From positions 434,001 to 498,000 of the forward strand of contig JAEPMI010000009.1 of assembly GCA_017644045.1 (NCBI GenBank): 64,000 nucleotides of DNA. The letters are read 5' to 3'. This document shows positions 45,095 through 53,057 of the stretch, in pieces. This DNA is from Deltaproteobacteria bacterium (GTDB lineage Bacteria; Myxococcota_A; Polyangia; Polyangiales; Houyiibacteriaceae). The stretch's first letter is position 1; the number at the start of each line of letters is the position of its first letter. The translations under genes were made by a program, and so were the position numbers. The notes under the pieces are model-generated. The model was given only the letters and a program-made list of their open reading frames with translations. It made no database searches and was not told the DNA's origin.

Positions 45095-46453
45095 TCAGTA
45101 GGCCTGGATCGAGCGCGGCGGGAGCGCGGGGTCGACCTCGAGGTCGCCGACCGCGGTGAGCGCGCCGCCGCTGACGGAGAAGCGCCACACCGAGGGGCCG
45201 TCGGACGAGGCGTCGGGCACGAGCACGACGTTGCCGAGCATGGCGCCGCCGCCGAGCGCGAAGGCCTCGCTGGCGGTGTCGACGGTGGTCTGCGCGCCGC
45301 CGTCCAGGTCGGTGACCACCAGGGTGTCGCCGCTGACGCCGAACTCGCCCCACGCGACGCCGACGACGTGGTCCGCGTCGAGCGCGAAGGCGCCGTTGAC
45401 CGCGGCGAGGTTGTCGTCGTCCGCGCCGACGCGCCAGACGTCTTCGTCGGTGACCTCTCCCGCGTCGAGCGTCAGCCGCACGAGCCCGGCCGTGGCGCGC
45501 TCACCGGCGGTGTCGCCGAAGCCGACGTCGGAGTAGCCGCCGCAGGCGACGAGCACCTGGCTGCCGTCACCGGGGATCGGGCTGACGCTGCCGCAGTTGG
45601 CCAGGTCGGTGAGCTCGTGGAGCTCGCTGTCGCCGGTCTCGAGGTCCACGATGGCGACCGCGCCGGGGAGGTGGCCGCGGTTCCCGAAGAAGTCGGCCGG
45701 CAGGCGATCGAGACCGACCACGGCGAAGCCGCCGACCTGCACGATGGCCTGCGGGCGCGCGGCGACGACGACGTCGGCGGGATCCCCCTCCATGTCCATG
45801 CCGGTGACGGTGCCACCGTAGACGGAGAGATCGACGCGCATGCCGTTGCGGGTCATCGCGTCGCCGTCGAGGCCGAGGAGATCGGAGCCACGGTCGGCCT
45901 CGGCCTCGCCGGGGTGCGGCTCGTAGCGCGAGACCCACGCGTCGGCGCCGACGAAGAGCACGTCCTGGGGGTTGGCCGCGACGGTGTCGGTGCCGACGCG
46001 GACCTGTCCGACGAGCTCTCCCGAGCGGCAGAAGCGAGTGATGGTGTCGTTGCTGCGATCGATGATCGCCGCACCGAGCGCCGGCTGGACGTTCGGGAGG
46101 GTGACGTCGCCGCTGAGCGCCGCGACGAGGCCGGGAGCCTCGGTGCCCGAGTCGACCCAGCGCATGGTGGACACGCTCGCTCCGTCGGCCGCGATCACGC
46201 CGATGGCGGTGCTGGCGTAGTCCGAGGAGAGCACGAGGAAGCCGCTCTCGAGGATCGGGTCGAGGGCCTCGTCGCCCTCGCAGGTCGGCGTCGCCGGCAT
46301 GTCGGTGGGCACGGCCAGATCGTCCATCGGGACGTCCATGTCGTCCGTGGGCATCTGCATGTCGATGCCGGGGCCCATGTCCATGCCGGGGTCGTCGTCG
46401 CCACAGGCGGTCAGAGCGACGAGAGAAGCAATCATCAACAAGCGAGCGTTCAT
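45095..46453 (-). CDS. Propeller-like surface lipoprotein of the B12 operon (BtuG-like role proposed)
   Basis: A 452-residue lipoprotein (signal MNARLLMIASLVALTACG, Cys17) with a Met/Asp/Pro-rich spacer of about 40 residues (PGMDMGPGIDMQMPTDD), then a beta-rich body of ~390 residues with propeller-like units: FLVLSSDYASTAIGVIAAD, NPQDVLFVGADAWVSRYEP, QAIVQVGGFAVVGLDRLP, AVAIVDLETGDSELHEL, LVVTDLDGGAQTTV. Its ATG overlaps the stop of the TonB receptor gene (ATGA), and the operon begins with a cobalamin riboswitch. In Bacteroides the propeller lipoprotein BtuG pairs with BtuB to capture B12. A similar function here is inference from layout and size. Confidence 0.8.
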   Translation of the reverse strand: MNARLLMIASLVALTACGDDDPGMDMGPGIDMQMPTDDMDVPMDDLAVPTDMPATPTCEGDEALDPILESGFLVLSSDYASTAIGVIAADGASVSTMRWVDSGTEAPGLVAALSGDVTLPNVQPALGAAIIDRSNDTITRFCRSGELVGQVRVGTDTVAANPQDVLFVGADAWVSRYEPHPGEAEADRGSDLLGLDGDAMTRNGMRVDLSVYGGTVTGMDMEGDPADVVVAARPQAIVQVGGFAVVGLDRLPADFFGNRGHLPGAVAIVDLETGDSELHELTDLANCGSVSPIPGDGSQVLVACGGYSDVGFGDTAGERATAGLVRLTLDAGEVTDEDVWRVGADDDNLAAVNGAFALDADHVVGVAWGEFGVSGDTLVVTDLDGGAQTTVDTASEAFALGGGAMLGNVVLVPDASSDGPSVWRFSVSGGALTAVGDLEVDPALPPRSIQAY

Positions 46454-48462
46454 CGATCGAGTTCCTTTCGATACTGCAGAAGGGCCGCCACACGACGGCC
46501 CGGCAGCGGGTAGCCCAGGAAGTCCTGGCCCCGCTGGTCGAAGAGATCGCGGACGGAGACCCCGAGGGAGAGTCCGTCCCAGAGCTCGGCGCCCACGCCG
46601 AGCTCGACCCAGTGGCGACCCTCGATCTCGACGAGGTTCGCGGGGTCGTGGAAGTACGCGCCTCGGTGGGTCCAAGCGACCCAGAGCGAGAGATCGTCGA
46701 AGGGTCCGACGCGGCGAGTGTGTCCGGCGACGCGCGCGCCCGCCCGGAGCTGCGGGCGCCAGGGGAGGTTCAGATCGCGGTGGTCCTTCGCGCGGAGGAC
46801 CGTCAGCGTGCCGACCACCTCGAGGTACTGGCCCCAGTGTCCGCGCAGGCCCATCTCGGCGCCGCGGACCGTGGCGGACTCGACGTTCTCGGCGCGCGCG
46901 GTCTGGAGCGACGTGAGCCGGTAGCGGATCAGGTCGTCGATCTGCAGATCGAAGTAGCGCGCTTCGACCATCGCGCGGAGCGGGCCGTGGTTGATGCGGA
47001 GTGTGACACCGCCGTCGGCGTGCCGGCCGCTCTCGGGGATCAGCTCCGGGCTCGGCAGGAGCACGCCGCGATCGCCGAAGAGCTCGAGGGTGGTGGGGAA
47101 GCGAACGCCACGGCTGAGCGAGCCCACGAACGCGACCGCCGGAACTGGAGCGACGAGCGCGCCGACCCGGTAGGTCGGCCGGGTGAGGTCGGTCTGGGTC
47201 TCCTGCTCGCGCAGGTGCGGGTCGAAGCTCGCGATGGTGGTGGACGCGTGCTCGAGCCGGATGGACGGGCGGAGCCCGAAGCGCCAGGAGCCGAGCTCGC
47301 CGTGGAGGTGACCCTCGACGGCGCCGCTGAAGCGACGACGGGTGGAGGCCGGCGGCGTGAGGCCGATGGCGTCGTGCGGCTCGTAGCGCTCGAAGCCAAC
47401 GGTGCCGATGGCGCTCAGGTCGAGCATCTCGGCCGCGCGGATCGTGGTGCCGAGACGCGTCCACGAGGTGAGGAAGCGGTCGTCGGTCTGTTCGGCGGAA
47501 GGACCGAGGCGACCGTCGGGGTCGGTGAAGCGGTGCCGGCGATGGCCGAGACGGGTCGCGAGCTGGACGCGGTGGCCACCGGAGAGCTCGTGGACGTAGC
47601 CGAGCGAGCCGAGGGTGCGGATGTCGTTGCGCCGGACGTTGTCGGTGGCGATCTGACCCGGCCCCGGCTCGCCGCCGAGGCGGGAGCTTCCAAGGAGCAG
47701 GAGCTGCAGCCGGCCGTGGTCGCCGACGTCGATCTGCACGTTGCCGAGCGCGTTCGCGCCGAGGCTGTCCGCGTTCTGGCGGCGGCGGTCCTCGTCGTCG
47801 GTGTCGTCGAAGCGCGTGCCGTTGTCGTAGCGGAAGGGGTAGTCGTTGCGCGCGCCCTCGCCGCCGGCGGTGATGAACGCGCGGACGGGACCGCCCTCGA
47901 GCGACGAGGCGACCTGCAGCCGAGTGGCGCCGAAGCTGCCGACCCCGAGCCGGGCCGCGAACGCGTTGCCCATCGCCTCCCGTGGGACGAGACGCAACAC
48001 CCCGCCGATCGCGCCGGCGTCGAGCCAGACCGGGGCGCCGCCGCGATAGACCTCGATGCGATCGAGGAGGAGCGGGTTCCAGAGGCCGAGGTCGAAGCGC
48101 GCGGCTTCGGGTCCGGTGAGCGCGAGGTCGCCGAGCAGGACCGTGGTGTGACCGAGGTCGGAACCGCGGAGCGCGATGGAGGCCGGCGCACCGAACCCAC
48201 CGAACCGGCTGACGTGGGTGCCGGGTGCCTCGACCGCCGCGTCGGCGAGCGTGGTCAGCGGGGACTCGTCGCGGATCGGCACCTCGGTGCCGGCGGCGGT
48301 CGCATCGAGCCGGTTGGTGCTCGCCGTCGGCTCCTCGACCTCGGCGGTCGCGCCGAAGCTCAGCTCGTCGTCGGTCTCGGGTTCGTCCTGGCCCTGGACG
48401 GAGCTCGACCCCAGGACGAGCAAGGTCGCCAGGAGGGAGATGAAGCTGCCGGGGGTGCGCAC
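46450..48462 (-). CDS. btuB: TonB-dependent outer-membrane receptor, cobalamin-controlled (BtuB-like)
   Basis: About 670 residues. Signal peptide (SFISLLATLLVLGSSSVQGQ), a plug domain (residues ~50-175: APASIALRGSDLGHTTVLLGDL, LLLDRIEVYRGGAPVWLDAGAIGGVLRL) and a beta-barrel with typical strands (LGYVHELSGGHRVQLATRLG, SLGVSVRDLFDQRGQDFLGYPLPGR). TonB receptors import B12, siderophores or sugars; the riboswitch upstream points to cobalamin. GTG at 48462 is a tentative start, since the open frame further upstream runs through the riboswitch; GTGs at 48501 and 48507 are alternatives. No TonB box could be fixed. The next gene overlaps by 4 nt. Confidence 0.88.
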   Translation of the reverse strand: MRTPGSFISLLATLLVLGSSSVQGQDEPETDDELSFGATAEVEEPTASTNRLDATAAGTEVPIRDESPLTTLADAAVEAPGTHVSRFGGFGAPASIALRGSDLGHTTVLLGDLALTGPEAARFDLGLWNPLLLDRIEVYRGGAPVWLDAGAIGGVLRLVPREAMGNAFAARLGVGSFGATRLQVASSLEGGPVRAFITAGGEGARNDYPFRYDNGTRFDDTDDEDRRRQNADSLGANALGNVQIDVGDHGRLQLLLLGSSRLGGEPGPGQIATDNVRRNDIRTLGSLGYVHELSGGHRVQLATRLGHRRHRFTDPDGRLGPSAEQTDDRFLTSWTRLGTTIRAAEMLDLSAIGTVGFERYEPHDAIGLTPPASTRRRFSGAVEGHLHGELGSWRFGLRPSIRLEHASTTIASFDPHLREQETQTDLTRPTYRVGALVAPVPAVAFVGSLSRGVRFPTTLELFGDRGVLLPSPELIPESGRHADGGVTLRINHGPLRAMVEARYFDLQIDDLIRYRLTSLQTARAENVESATVRGAEMGLRGHWGQYLEVVGTLTVLRAKDHRDLNLPWRPQLRAGARVAGHTRRVGPFDDLSLWVAWTHRGAYFHDPANLVEIEGRHWVELGVGAELWDGLSLGVSVRDLFDQRGQDFLGYPLPGRRVAALLQYRKELDR

Positions 48463-48554
48463 GAGTCGGGAGATCCGACGGAGATGGGTCCCGGAGCGCA
48501 CCGGCACGTCGAGCCGATGTTTCCGACCACCATCCCCGAGGTGGTTGAGGAGCA

Positions 48555-48722
48555 AGGGCTCGAGCAGGTCTCCGGGCTCGGGGCCGTGTCCTTCGTCGCC
48601 TTCCCAGGTCTCCCCAGTGGCATCGTGACGAAGGCATTGGCCCACTCACCGTGGCGGGTCCGCGCCGGATTCGCACCGGCTTCCCTCTTGGCTCCGCGGA
48701 TGTCTCCCCGCGGCACATCACC
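48555..48722 (-). ncRNA. Cobalamin (B12) riboswitch
   Basis: Read on the minus strand, all the conserved blocks occur in order. They are AAGAGGGAAGCCGGTGCG then AATCCGGCGCGGACCCGCCA (the P3-P5 core), GATGCCACTGGGGAG, TGGGAAGG, and the B12 box GAGCCCGGAGACCTGCTC at about 48560-48577. Binding of adenosyl- or other cobalamin to this element normally lowers expression of the downstream gene. It precedes the TonB receptor gene. The expression platform lies at about 48465-48550, with a GGGGATGG segment near the start. Confidence 0.93.
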
Positions 48723-48758
48723 GGCAGCAAGCTGCCGACTCGAGTCCGGGCGCACGAT

Positions 48759-48780
48759 GACCGGCCCCCACTGGCCGGTC
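48759..48780 (-). terminator. Hairpin downstream of the 93-residue hypothetical gene
   Basis: GACCGGCC / GGCCGGTC is an 8-bp perfect stem with loop CCCACT. It is 24 nt past the stop of the gene at 48804 on the minus strand and ahead of the riboswitch. A second hairpin, CGGCAGC / GCTGCCG (48722-48737), sits just before the aptamer. Confidence 0.5.
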
Positions 48781-48803
48781 AAGCCACCCCGATGACGCGA
48801 GTC

Positions 48804-49085
48804 TCAGGCGATGCGGTCGAGGACCGCCTGGAACGCGCGGAGCACGGCCTGGTGGGGGTCCTTGTGGCGCGTGAGCATGGCCACGTCGCCGGCCTGCACG
48901 ATCACCTCGGTGACCGGCTGCGGATCGGGCCAACCGCGCTTGCGGGAGACGCGGACCAGGCAGGGACCGACCCCGTAGGACTCCACCTCGCGCTGGAGCG
49001 CGATGATGGTCGAACGCAGATCGACGTGCTGGCTCGGTGTGGGCCGGCGGTGAGTCGTGAGCGCGAACTGTCCTGAGTCGAGCAT
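48804..49085 (-). CDS. Hypothetical protein, small
   Basis: A 93-residue soluble protein starting at ATG 49085 (MLDSGQFALTTHRRPTPSQH). It has alternating strands and helices with a Cys (VESYGVGPCLVRVSRKRG) and ends in a helix (HQAVLRAFQAVLDRIA). The layout is faintly like ribosome-hibernation (HPF-type) proteins, but no family is certain. It is followed by a hairpin terminator and the B12 riboswitch. Confidence 0.55.
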   Translation of the reverse strand: MLDSGQFALTTHRRPTPSQHVDLRSTIIALQREVESYGVGPCLVRVSRKRGWPDPQPVTEVIVQAGDVAMLTRHKDPHQAVLRAFQAVLDRIA

Positions 49086-49312
49086 GGGGCGGGGGTCCTG
49101 GGTGCGGCGTGGGGAGGGACGCGGGTACGACAATGTGTACGCAACATCCGAGCCAGGCCGTTACGGGGAGTGGGACGCCGAAAAACACCGCCCAAAGCGG
49201 GTCCAACCGCCACAGTCGCCTCTCCAGTGATACCGGAAAGTCACGTTCCCGGCGACAGGAGTCGCCAGCCGACTGGCGACGCGCCCCGCCATCCCCAGCT
49301 GGGGGAGACAGC
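49086..49312. other. Intergenic region without a gene
   Basis: This part of the 526-nt gap between the minus-strand hypothetical gene and the cyclase gene has no convincing coding frame. It contains a perfect hairpin GTCGCCAG-CCGA-CTGGCGAC (49261-49280) and a palindrome CCCCAGCTGGGG (49293-49304). The rest of the gap is listed separately. Confidence 0.6.
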
Positions 49313-49384
49313 GCGATCGGTGATCAATGGCCGGAAGCGAAGAGGGTCGGCGACGTTCTTCACCTGCGCCTGGTCCTCGTCGCC
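49313..49384 (-). pseudogene. Fragment duplicating the 3' end of the adjacent cyclase gene
   Basis: Read on the minus strand, 24 codons give GDEDQAQVKNVADPLRFRPL then ITDR. The last residues of the cyclase at 49612 are GQEDRAQVKNVAHPLRFRPL then TTDPR, about 19 of 23 positions identical. The DNA matches as well. The copy has no start and is cut off at the foldback element. It is in the same orientation as the parent, so the two form direct repeats around that element. Confidence 0.75.
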
Positions 49385-49387
49385 GGC

Positions 49388-49413
49388 TGATCTCGGGGGA
49401 TGATCTCGGGGGA
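49388..49413. repeat. 13-bp perfect tandem repeat
   Basis: TGATCTCGGGGGA occurs twice back to back (49388-49400 and 49401-49413), at the junction between the cyclase fragment and the foldback element. It may mark a recombination or slippage point. Confidence 0.75.
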
Positions 49414-49609
49414 CACTCCCCCCCTCACAATCTCCCTAAAAAACAGGGCCTTCCGAGAGCAAAATGAATTCTATCCGCAGCGTCCACGAACGCGGGGGAT
49501 CGGGGACGCGGGCGTGAATACGTTTCGCTCCCCCGGTCCGGACCAGAATTCATTTTCCGTCCGGAGGCCCCTGTTTTTTAGGGGGATCCGGAGGGGGGGA
49601 GTGTCCCCC
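49408..49609. repeat. Foldback element with ~64-bp inverted arms
   Basis: Arms 49408-49471 and 49546-49609 are imperfect reverse complements over equal 64-nt lengths. Shared blocks, read from the outside in, are GGGGGACACTCCCCCC, CCCTAAAAAACAGGG and AAAATGAATTC; the parts between differ. The 74-nt centre has no gene. The outer end of the right arm is 2 nt from the cyclase stop codon. It resembles a non-autonomous (MITE-like) element or a large terminator. Confidence 0.8.
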
Positions 49610-49611
49610 CT

Positions 49612-51213
49612 CTATCGGGGGTCGGTGGTGAGGGGGCGGAAGCGGAGGGGGTGGGCGACGTTCTTGACCTGGGCTCGGTCTTCTTGGCCGAAGAGCTCGG
49701 GGCGGCCGAGGGTCTCGCAGAAGGCGTCGCTGCAGAGGATGACGTCGCCGGGGGCGATGCCCTGGAGGCGAGCGGTGTTGTTCATCCCGGAGCTGAAGCC
49801 GGTGTAGTCCTCGTTCGGGCCGAAGAGGCCCACGAAGAGCGGCGCGAAGCCGAGTCCGGTGGAGACGGTGATCGGCGGGTCCAGGTCCTTCAGCTCGGGG
49901 AAGTCCGGGTGGTCCTTCATCGCCCGCGTCAGGTCCCGGATGCGATGGGCCGCGACCGCCGCCTGCTGGCAACGCATGGCGGCCTCCCCCTCGAAGAAGG
50001 GCGGACCCCAGAGGCCGATGATGCAGTCGCCGACCATCTTGTCGAAGACGCCCCCGGTCTCCCAGAGCACGTCCACCGCCTGGCGGCTCCACTCGTCCAC
50101 CAGCGCGCCGATGCGCTGCGGCTCGCTCACCACCTGCTCGCTGATCCGGGTGAAGCCGGAGATGTCGCAGAAGAGGATGGCGACGTCCTCGAGCTTCGGC
50201 GAGAGGAAGCGCTCGACGTGATCCTCGTGCTGCAGGAGCCGCCGCGCGACCGAGGGCGCGAAGAACTGCGTCAGCCGCTTCCACTGGCGGTTGAAGTCGA
50301 CCACCCGCCGACGAAGCGTGGCCGCGAAGCGCTGGAGCAGGTCGCGGTCGAAGGTGTTGAAGTCCTCGTGCTTGCTGGTCACCACCAGCCGACCGAGCTG
50401 CCGCTGGTCACGCACGCCCGCGAGCAGGACCTCCTCGCGGCCGCCGGCGATGCCGAAGCGCTCGAGCAGCGCCCGGGACTCACCAGCGATCAGCGAGGGC
50501 CCGTGCACGCGCACGAACTCGTCGATCTCCATGTCCGGCGAGCGCGACTCGTGGAGCAGCTTGCCATCCTGCATCACCCGGTAGTGGAGGGTCGCACCCC
50601 GCAGGTCGTCCTGATGGCGGAAGACCAGGAAGAGGTCGTCGAAGGAGACCTCCGCGCTCAGCACCTCGAGCGCCCGGTTCACGCCGACCTCGAGCACCGG
50701 CTCTTCGAGCGCCTCGCCGAGCGCACGACCGATGCGCTCCTTGTTTCGCGCCTGCGCGATCGACGCGAGGTAGTTGTCGAGCTCCTCGCACCACACGTCG
50801 AGCAGCCCGGCGACCACGCTCGAGCGCCCCGGGTCGACCGTGCCGCTCAACACGAGCGCCGCCGAGCCGAAGAGCTCGCCCGCCACGTCCAGCGGCTGGG
50901 CCAGGATGGTCTGGTCGCCGACCATCCGCTGGATTCGCTCGCCCCGGTCGGTCGCGTCCTGGATCTCGTCCGGGTCGAAGGGCAGCGTGCCCCCGTAGCT
51001 GAAGTCGCGCAGCTCGAGATTCTCGTCGAAGGTCCGGACCCACACGAAGTCTGCGCCGGCGTGCGCGGCCAAGAGCGGCAGGATCGAGCGTAGGGTCGGC
51101 GCGAGCGAGAGCTTGTCCCGGAGCGCCAGCTCCAGCGCCTCGTCGGTCGCGTTGTTCAGTCGTTCGCGCGCCTCGAGTGCTTCGAGGCGACCACGGGTCG
51201 AATCGTTGGTCAT
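49612..51213 (-). CDS. Class III adenylate/guanylate cyclase with GAF domains
   Basis: A 533-residue soluble cyclase. Residues ~40-165 and ~170-320 are GAF-like (SILPLLAAHAGADFVWVRTFD; FDDLFLVFRHQDDLRGATLHYRV). The catalytic domain (residues ~345-505) has VAILFCDISGFT with the metal-binding Asp, GGVFDKMVGDCIIGLWG with the second Asp, and GMNNTARLQG with the transition-state Asn and Arg. These features support an active enzyme; ATP or GTP preference cannot be called. It lies 4 nt downstream of a Ser/Thr kinase gene, so both are in one operon. Confidence 0.9.
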   Translation of the reverse strand: MTNDSTRGRLEALEARERLNNATDEALELALRDKLSLAPTLRSILPLLAAHAGADFVWVRTFDENLELRDFSYGGTLPFDPDEIQDATDRGERIQRMVGDQTILAQPLDVAGELFGSAALVLSGTVDPGRSSVVAGLLDVWCEELDNYLASIAQARNKERIGRALGEALEEPVLEVGVNRALEVLSAEVSFDDLFLVFRHQDDLRGATLHYRVMQDGKLLHESRSPDMEIDEFVRVHGPSLIAGESRALLERFGIAGGREEVLLAGVRDQRQLGRLVVTSKHEDFNTFDRDLLQRFAATLRRRVVDFNRQWKRLTQFFAPSVARRLLQHEDHVERFLSPKLEDVAILFCDISGFTRISEQVVSEPQRIGALVDEWSRQAVDVLWETGGVFDKMVGDCIIGLWGPPFFEGEAAMRCQQAAVAAHRIRDLTRAMKDHPDFPELKDLDPPITVSTGLGFAPLFVGLFGPNEDYTGFSSGMNNTARLQGIAPGDVILCSDAFCETLGRPELFGQEDRAQVKNVAHPLRFRPLTTDPR

Positions 51214-51217
51214 CGGT

Positions 51218-52945
51218 TCAGCCGCTCTCTTGTTCGAGCTCGTGGAACAGAGGCTGGAGCTCGCTCTTGGACCGGAGCTGGTCGCAGAACTTCCCGGCGA
51301 GCTCGATCAGCTTCTTCTCGCCTTCCTGAGCGTAGGCGCCGCTCTGGACGAGGACCTTCTCGGACTCGGCCTTCCGCGCGTCGTGCTCGGCTTCCATTCG
51401 GTCGAGGTTGGTCCGCAGCGCCTTCACCTGGAACTCGAGATCCTCGACTTCCTTCTTCTTCGCGTCCACCCATCGGCGAGCCTTGAACGAGGCGCCATGG
51501 GAGAGGGACCAGCGGTCGAGCGCCTCCGCGACCTCCCGGAGGGTCTTGGTGAACACCTCGTCCGGGGCCGCGAGCTCCTGGTAGCCGCCGCGCTGCTCGA
51601 GCCGTCGGTGCGCTTCGAGGTAGGTCTGCTTCGCCTGCTCGTCGGCGTCGAAGTAGGGCTGGACCTCCTGCTGCGCCGCGCGGGCCGCCTCGCGCGCCTG
51701 CGAGAGGTCCTCGGCGAGCGTCTGCACCGCGTGACCGAGCCGGGCCCGGGTGTCGCGGGCGTCGCGCTCGAGGAGCTCGAGGTTCCGCTGCTCCTTGAGG
51801 CCCTCGTGGCGGGTCTCGTGGACCTTCCGCAGCGTGTCCCGGATTTGGGCGAGCAGCTCCTGCACGGCCGGGGGCGCACCGCCGCCGGGGTAGGCCCGAC
51901 CGAGCATCTGCTCGAAGATCGCGGTCCGCCGTGCCCAGCGCTCGAGGGTGGTCGGCGGCAGGGTCGGCGCGGCGATCGGCCGGCTCGGGGTGTGGACCGG
52001 CGGGGCCACCGCCTCGGGCCCGGACTTGGGCGCGAGGGCCTGGAGCTCCTTGATGACCTGGTGGGCGTCGACCGGACGCTCCTCCGGCTTCTTGGCCATC
52101 AGCGAGAGGATCAGCTCCTCGAGCCGGCGCGGGCACTGCGGCACCGCGTCCGAGGGCTTCGGCGGCGGCTCCTGCATGTGCTTGATGAAGAAGCCGGTGA
52201 TCTCCTCGGACTCGAACGGGATCTTGCCCGTGAGCATCTCGTAGAGGATGCAGCCGAGCGCGTAGAGGTCCGCGGCCGGGCCCGCGTCGATCGAGGTGAC
52301 CCGCTCGGGGGCCATGTACTGCGGGGTGCCGAAGATCTCGCCCGCGTTGGTGAGCCGGGAGTCGTGCATCGAGCGGGCGATGCCGAAGTCGAGCAGCTTC
52401 ACGAGCACCCGGCCGGGGCCCGCGTTGGAGACGAAGATGTTCTCCGGCTTCAGGTCCCGGTGAATCACGTCGAAGTCGTGCGCGCGGGCCAGTCCCCGAG
52501 CGATCTGCAGGCCGAGCGCCGCCACGCGCCCGGGATCCATCGGGCCCTCGGCCACGAAGTCCGAGAGCGGCGCCCCGTCGAGCAGCTCCATGACCAGGAA
52601 GACGGCCCCGTCCTCGGTCTCGCCGTGGTCGTAGATCTCGATGATGTTGGGGTGCGCGAGCTGGGCGGCGTTCTTGGCCTCGCGCCGGAAGCGCTCCCGG
52701 AGCGACTCGTTCCGGGCCATCCCGGCCGACATGATCTTCACCGCCACCGGCCGGTCCACCAGGGTGTGCCGGGCGCGATACACGGTCGCCATCCCGCCTT
52801 CGCCGATGGGCGACTCCACCAGGTAGCGGCCGGCCAGGGTCCGGCCGATGAACGGGTCCGCCTGCTGCTCGAGCTCGGCGTTGTCCACGAAGCAGCGGTC
52901 CTGATCGTCCTGGTACTTCAGGCCGCAGGTGGGACAGACCTTCAT
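51218..52945 (-). CDS. Ser/Thr protein kinase with N-terminal zinc-ribbon-like motif and coiled coil
   Basis: A 575-residue soluble kinase. Residues 1-22 have CPTCGLKYQDDQDRCFVDN (Cys4, Cys7, Cys18), a ribbon typical of myxobacterial kinases. The kinase domain (residues ~41-300) has GEGGMATV, Lys70, HRDLKPEN at 162, DFG at 187 and APE. Residues ~350-575 are rich in Glu, Arg, Gln and Leu and look like a long coiled coil (EDLSQAREAARAAQQEVQPY). No membrane segment is seen. ATG at 52945 is chosen because the ribbon begins there. It is co-transcribed with the cyclase and divergent from another kinase. Confidence 0.92.
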   Translation of the reverse strand: MKVCPTCGLKYQDDQDRCFVDNAELEQQADPFIGRTLAGRYLVESPIGEGGMATVYRARHTLVDRPVAVKIMSAGMARNESLRERFRREAKNAAQLAHPNIIEIYDHGETEDGAVFLVMELLDGAPLSDFVAEGPMDPGRVAALGLQIARGLARAHDFDVIHRDLKPENIFVSNAGPGRVLVKLLDFGIARSMHDSRLTNAGEIFGTPQYMAPERVTSIDAGPAADLYALGCILYEMLTGKIPFESEEITGFFIKHMQEPPPKPSDAVPQCPRRLEELILSLMAKKPEERPVDAHQVIKELQALAPKSGPEAVAPPVHTPSRPIAAPTLPPTTLERWARRTAIFEQMLGRAYPGGGAPPAVQELLAQIRDTLRKVHETRHEGLKEQRNLELLERDARDTRARLGHAVQTLAEDLSQAREAARAAQQEVQPYFDADEQAKQTYLEAHRRLEQRGGYQELAAPDEVFTKTLREVAEALDRWSLSHGASFKARRWVDAKKKEVEDLEFQVKALRTNLDRMEAEHDARKAESEKVLVQSGAYAQEGEKKLIELAGKFCDQLRSKSELQPLFHELEQESG

Positions 52946-53057
52946 GGCCTCCGACTCTACCAGGGTCCGGCCCGGCAGGGGGCAACGGCTCGGGGGGCAG
53001 ACCGGATCGCGAGAGCGCCTTTCACTGGAGCCCGGAGACCGGTATCCTTCGCGGCGC

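Noticed and set aside
48463-48645. N-terminal extension of the TonB receptor frame
   Set aside because: This part of the open frame lies inside the riboswitch and expression platform, and it does not resemble a receptor N-terminus; the start was set at the signal peptide.
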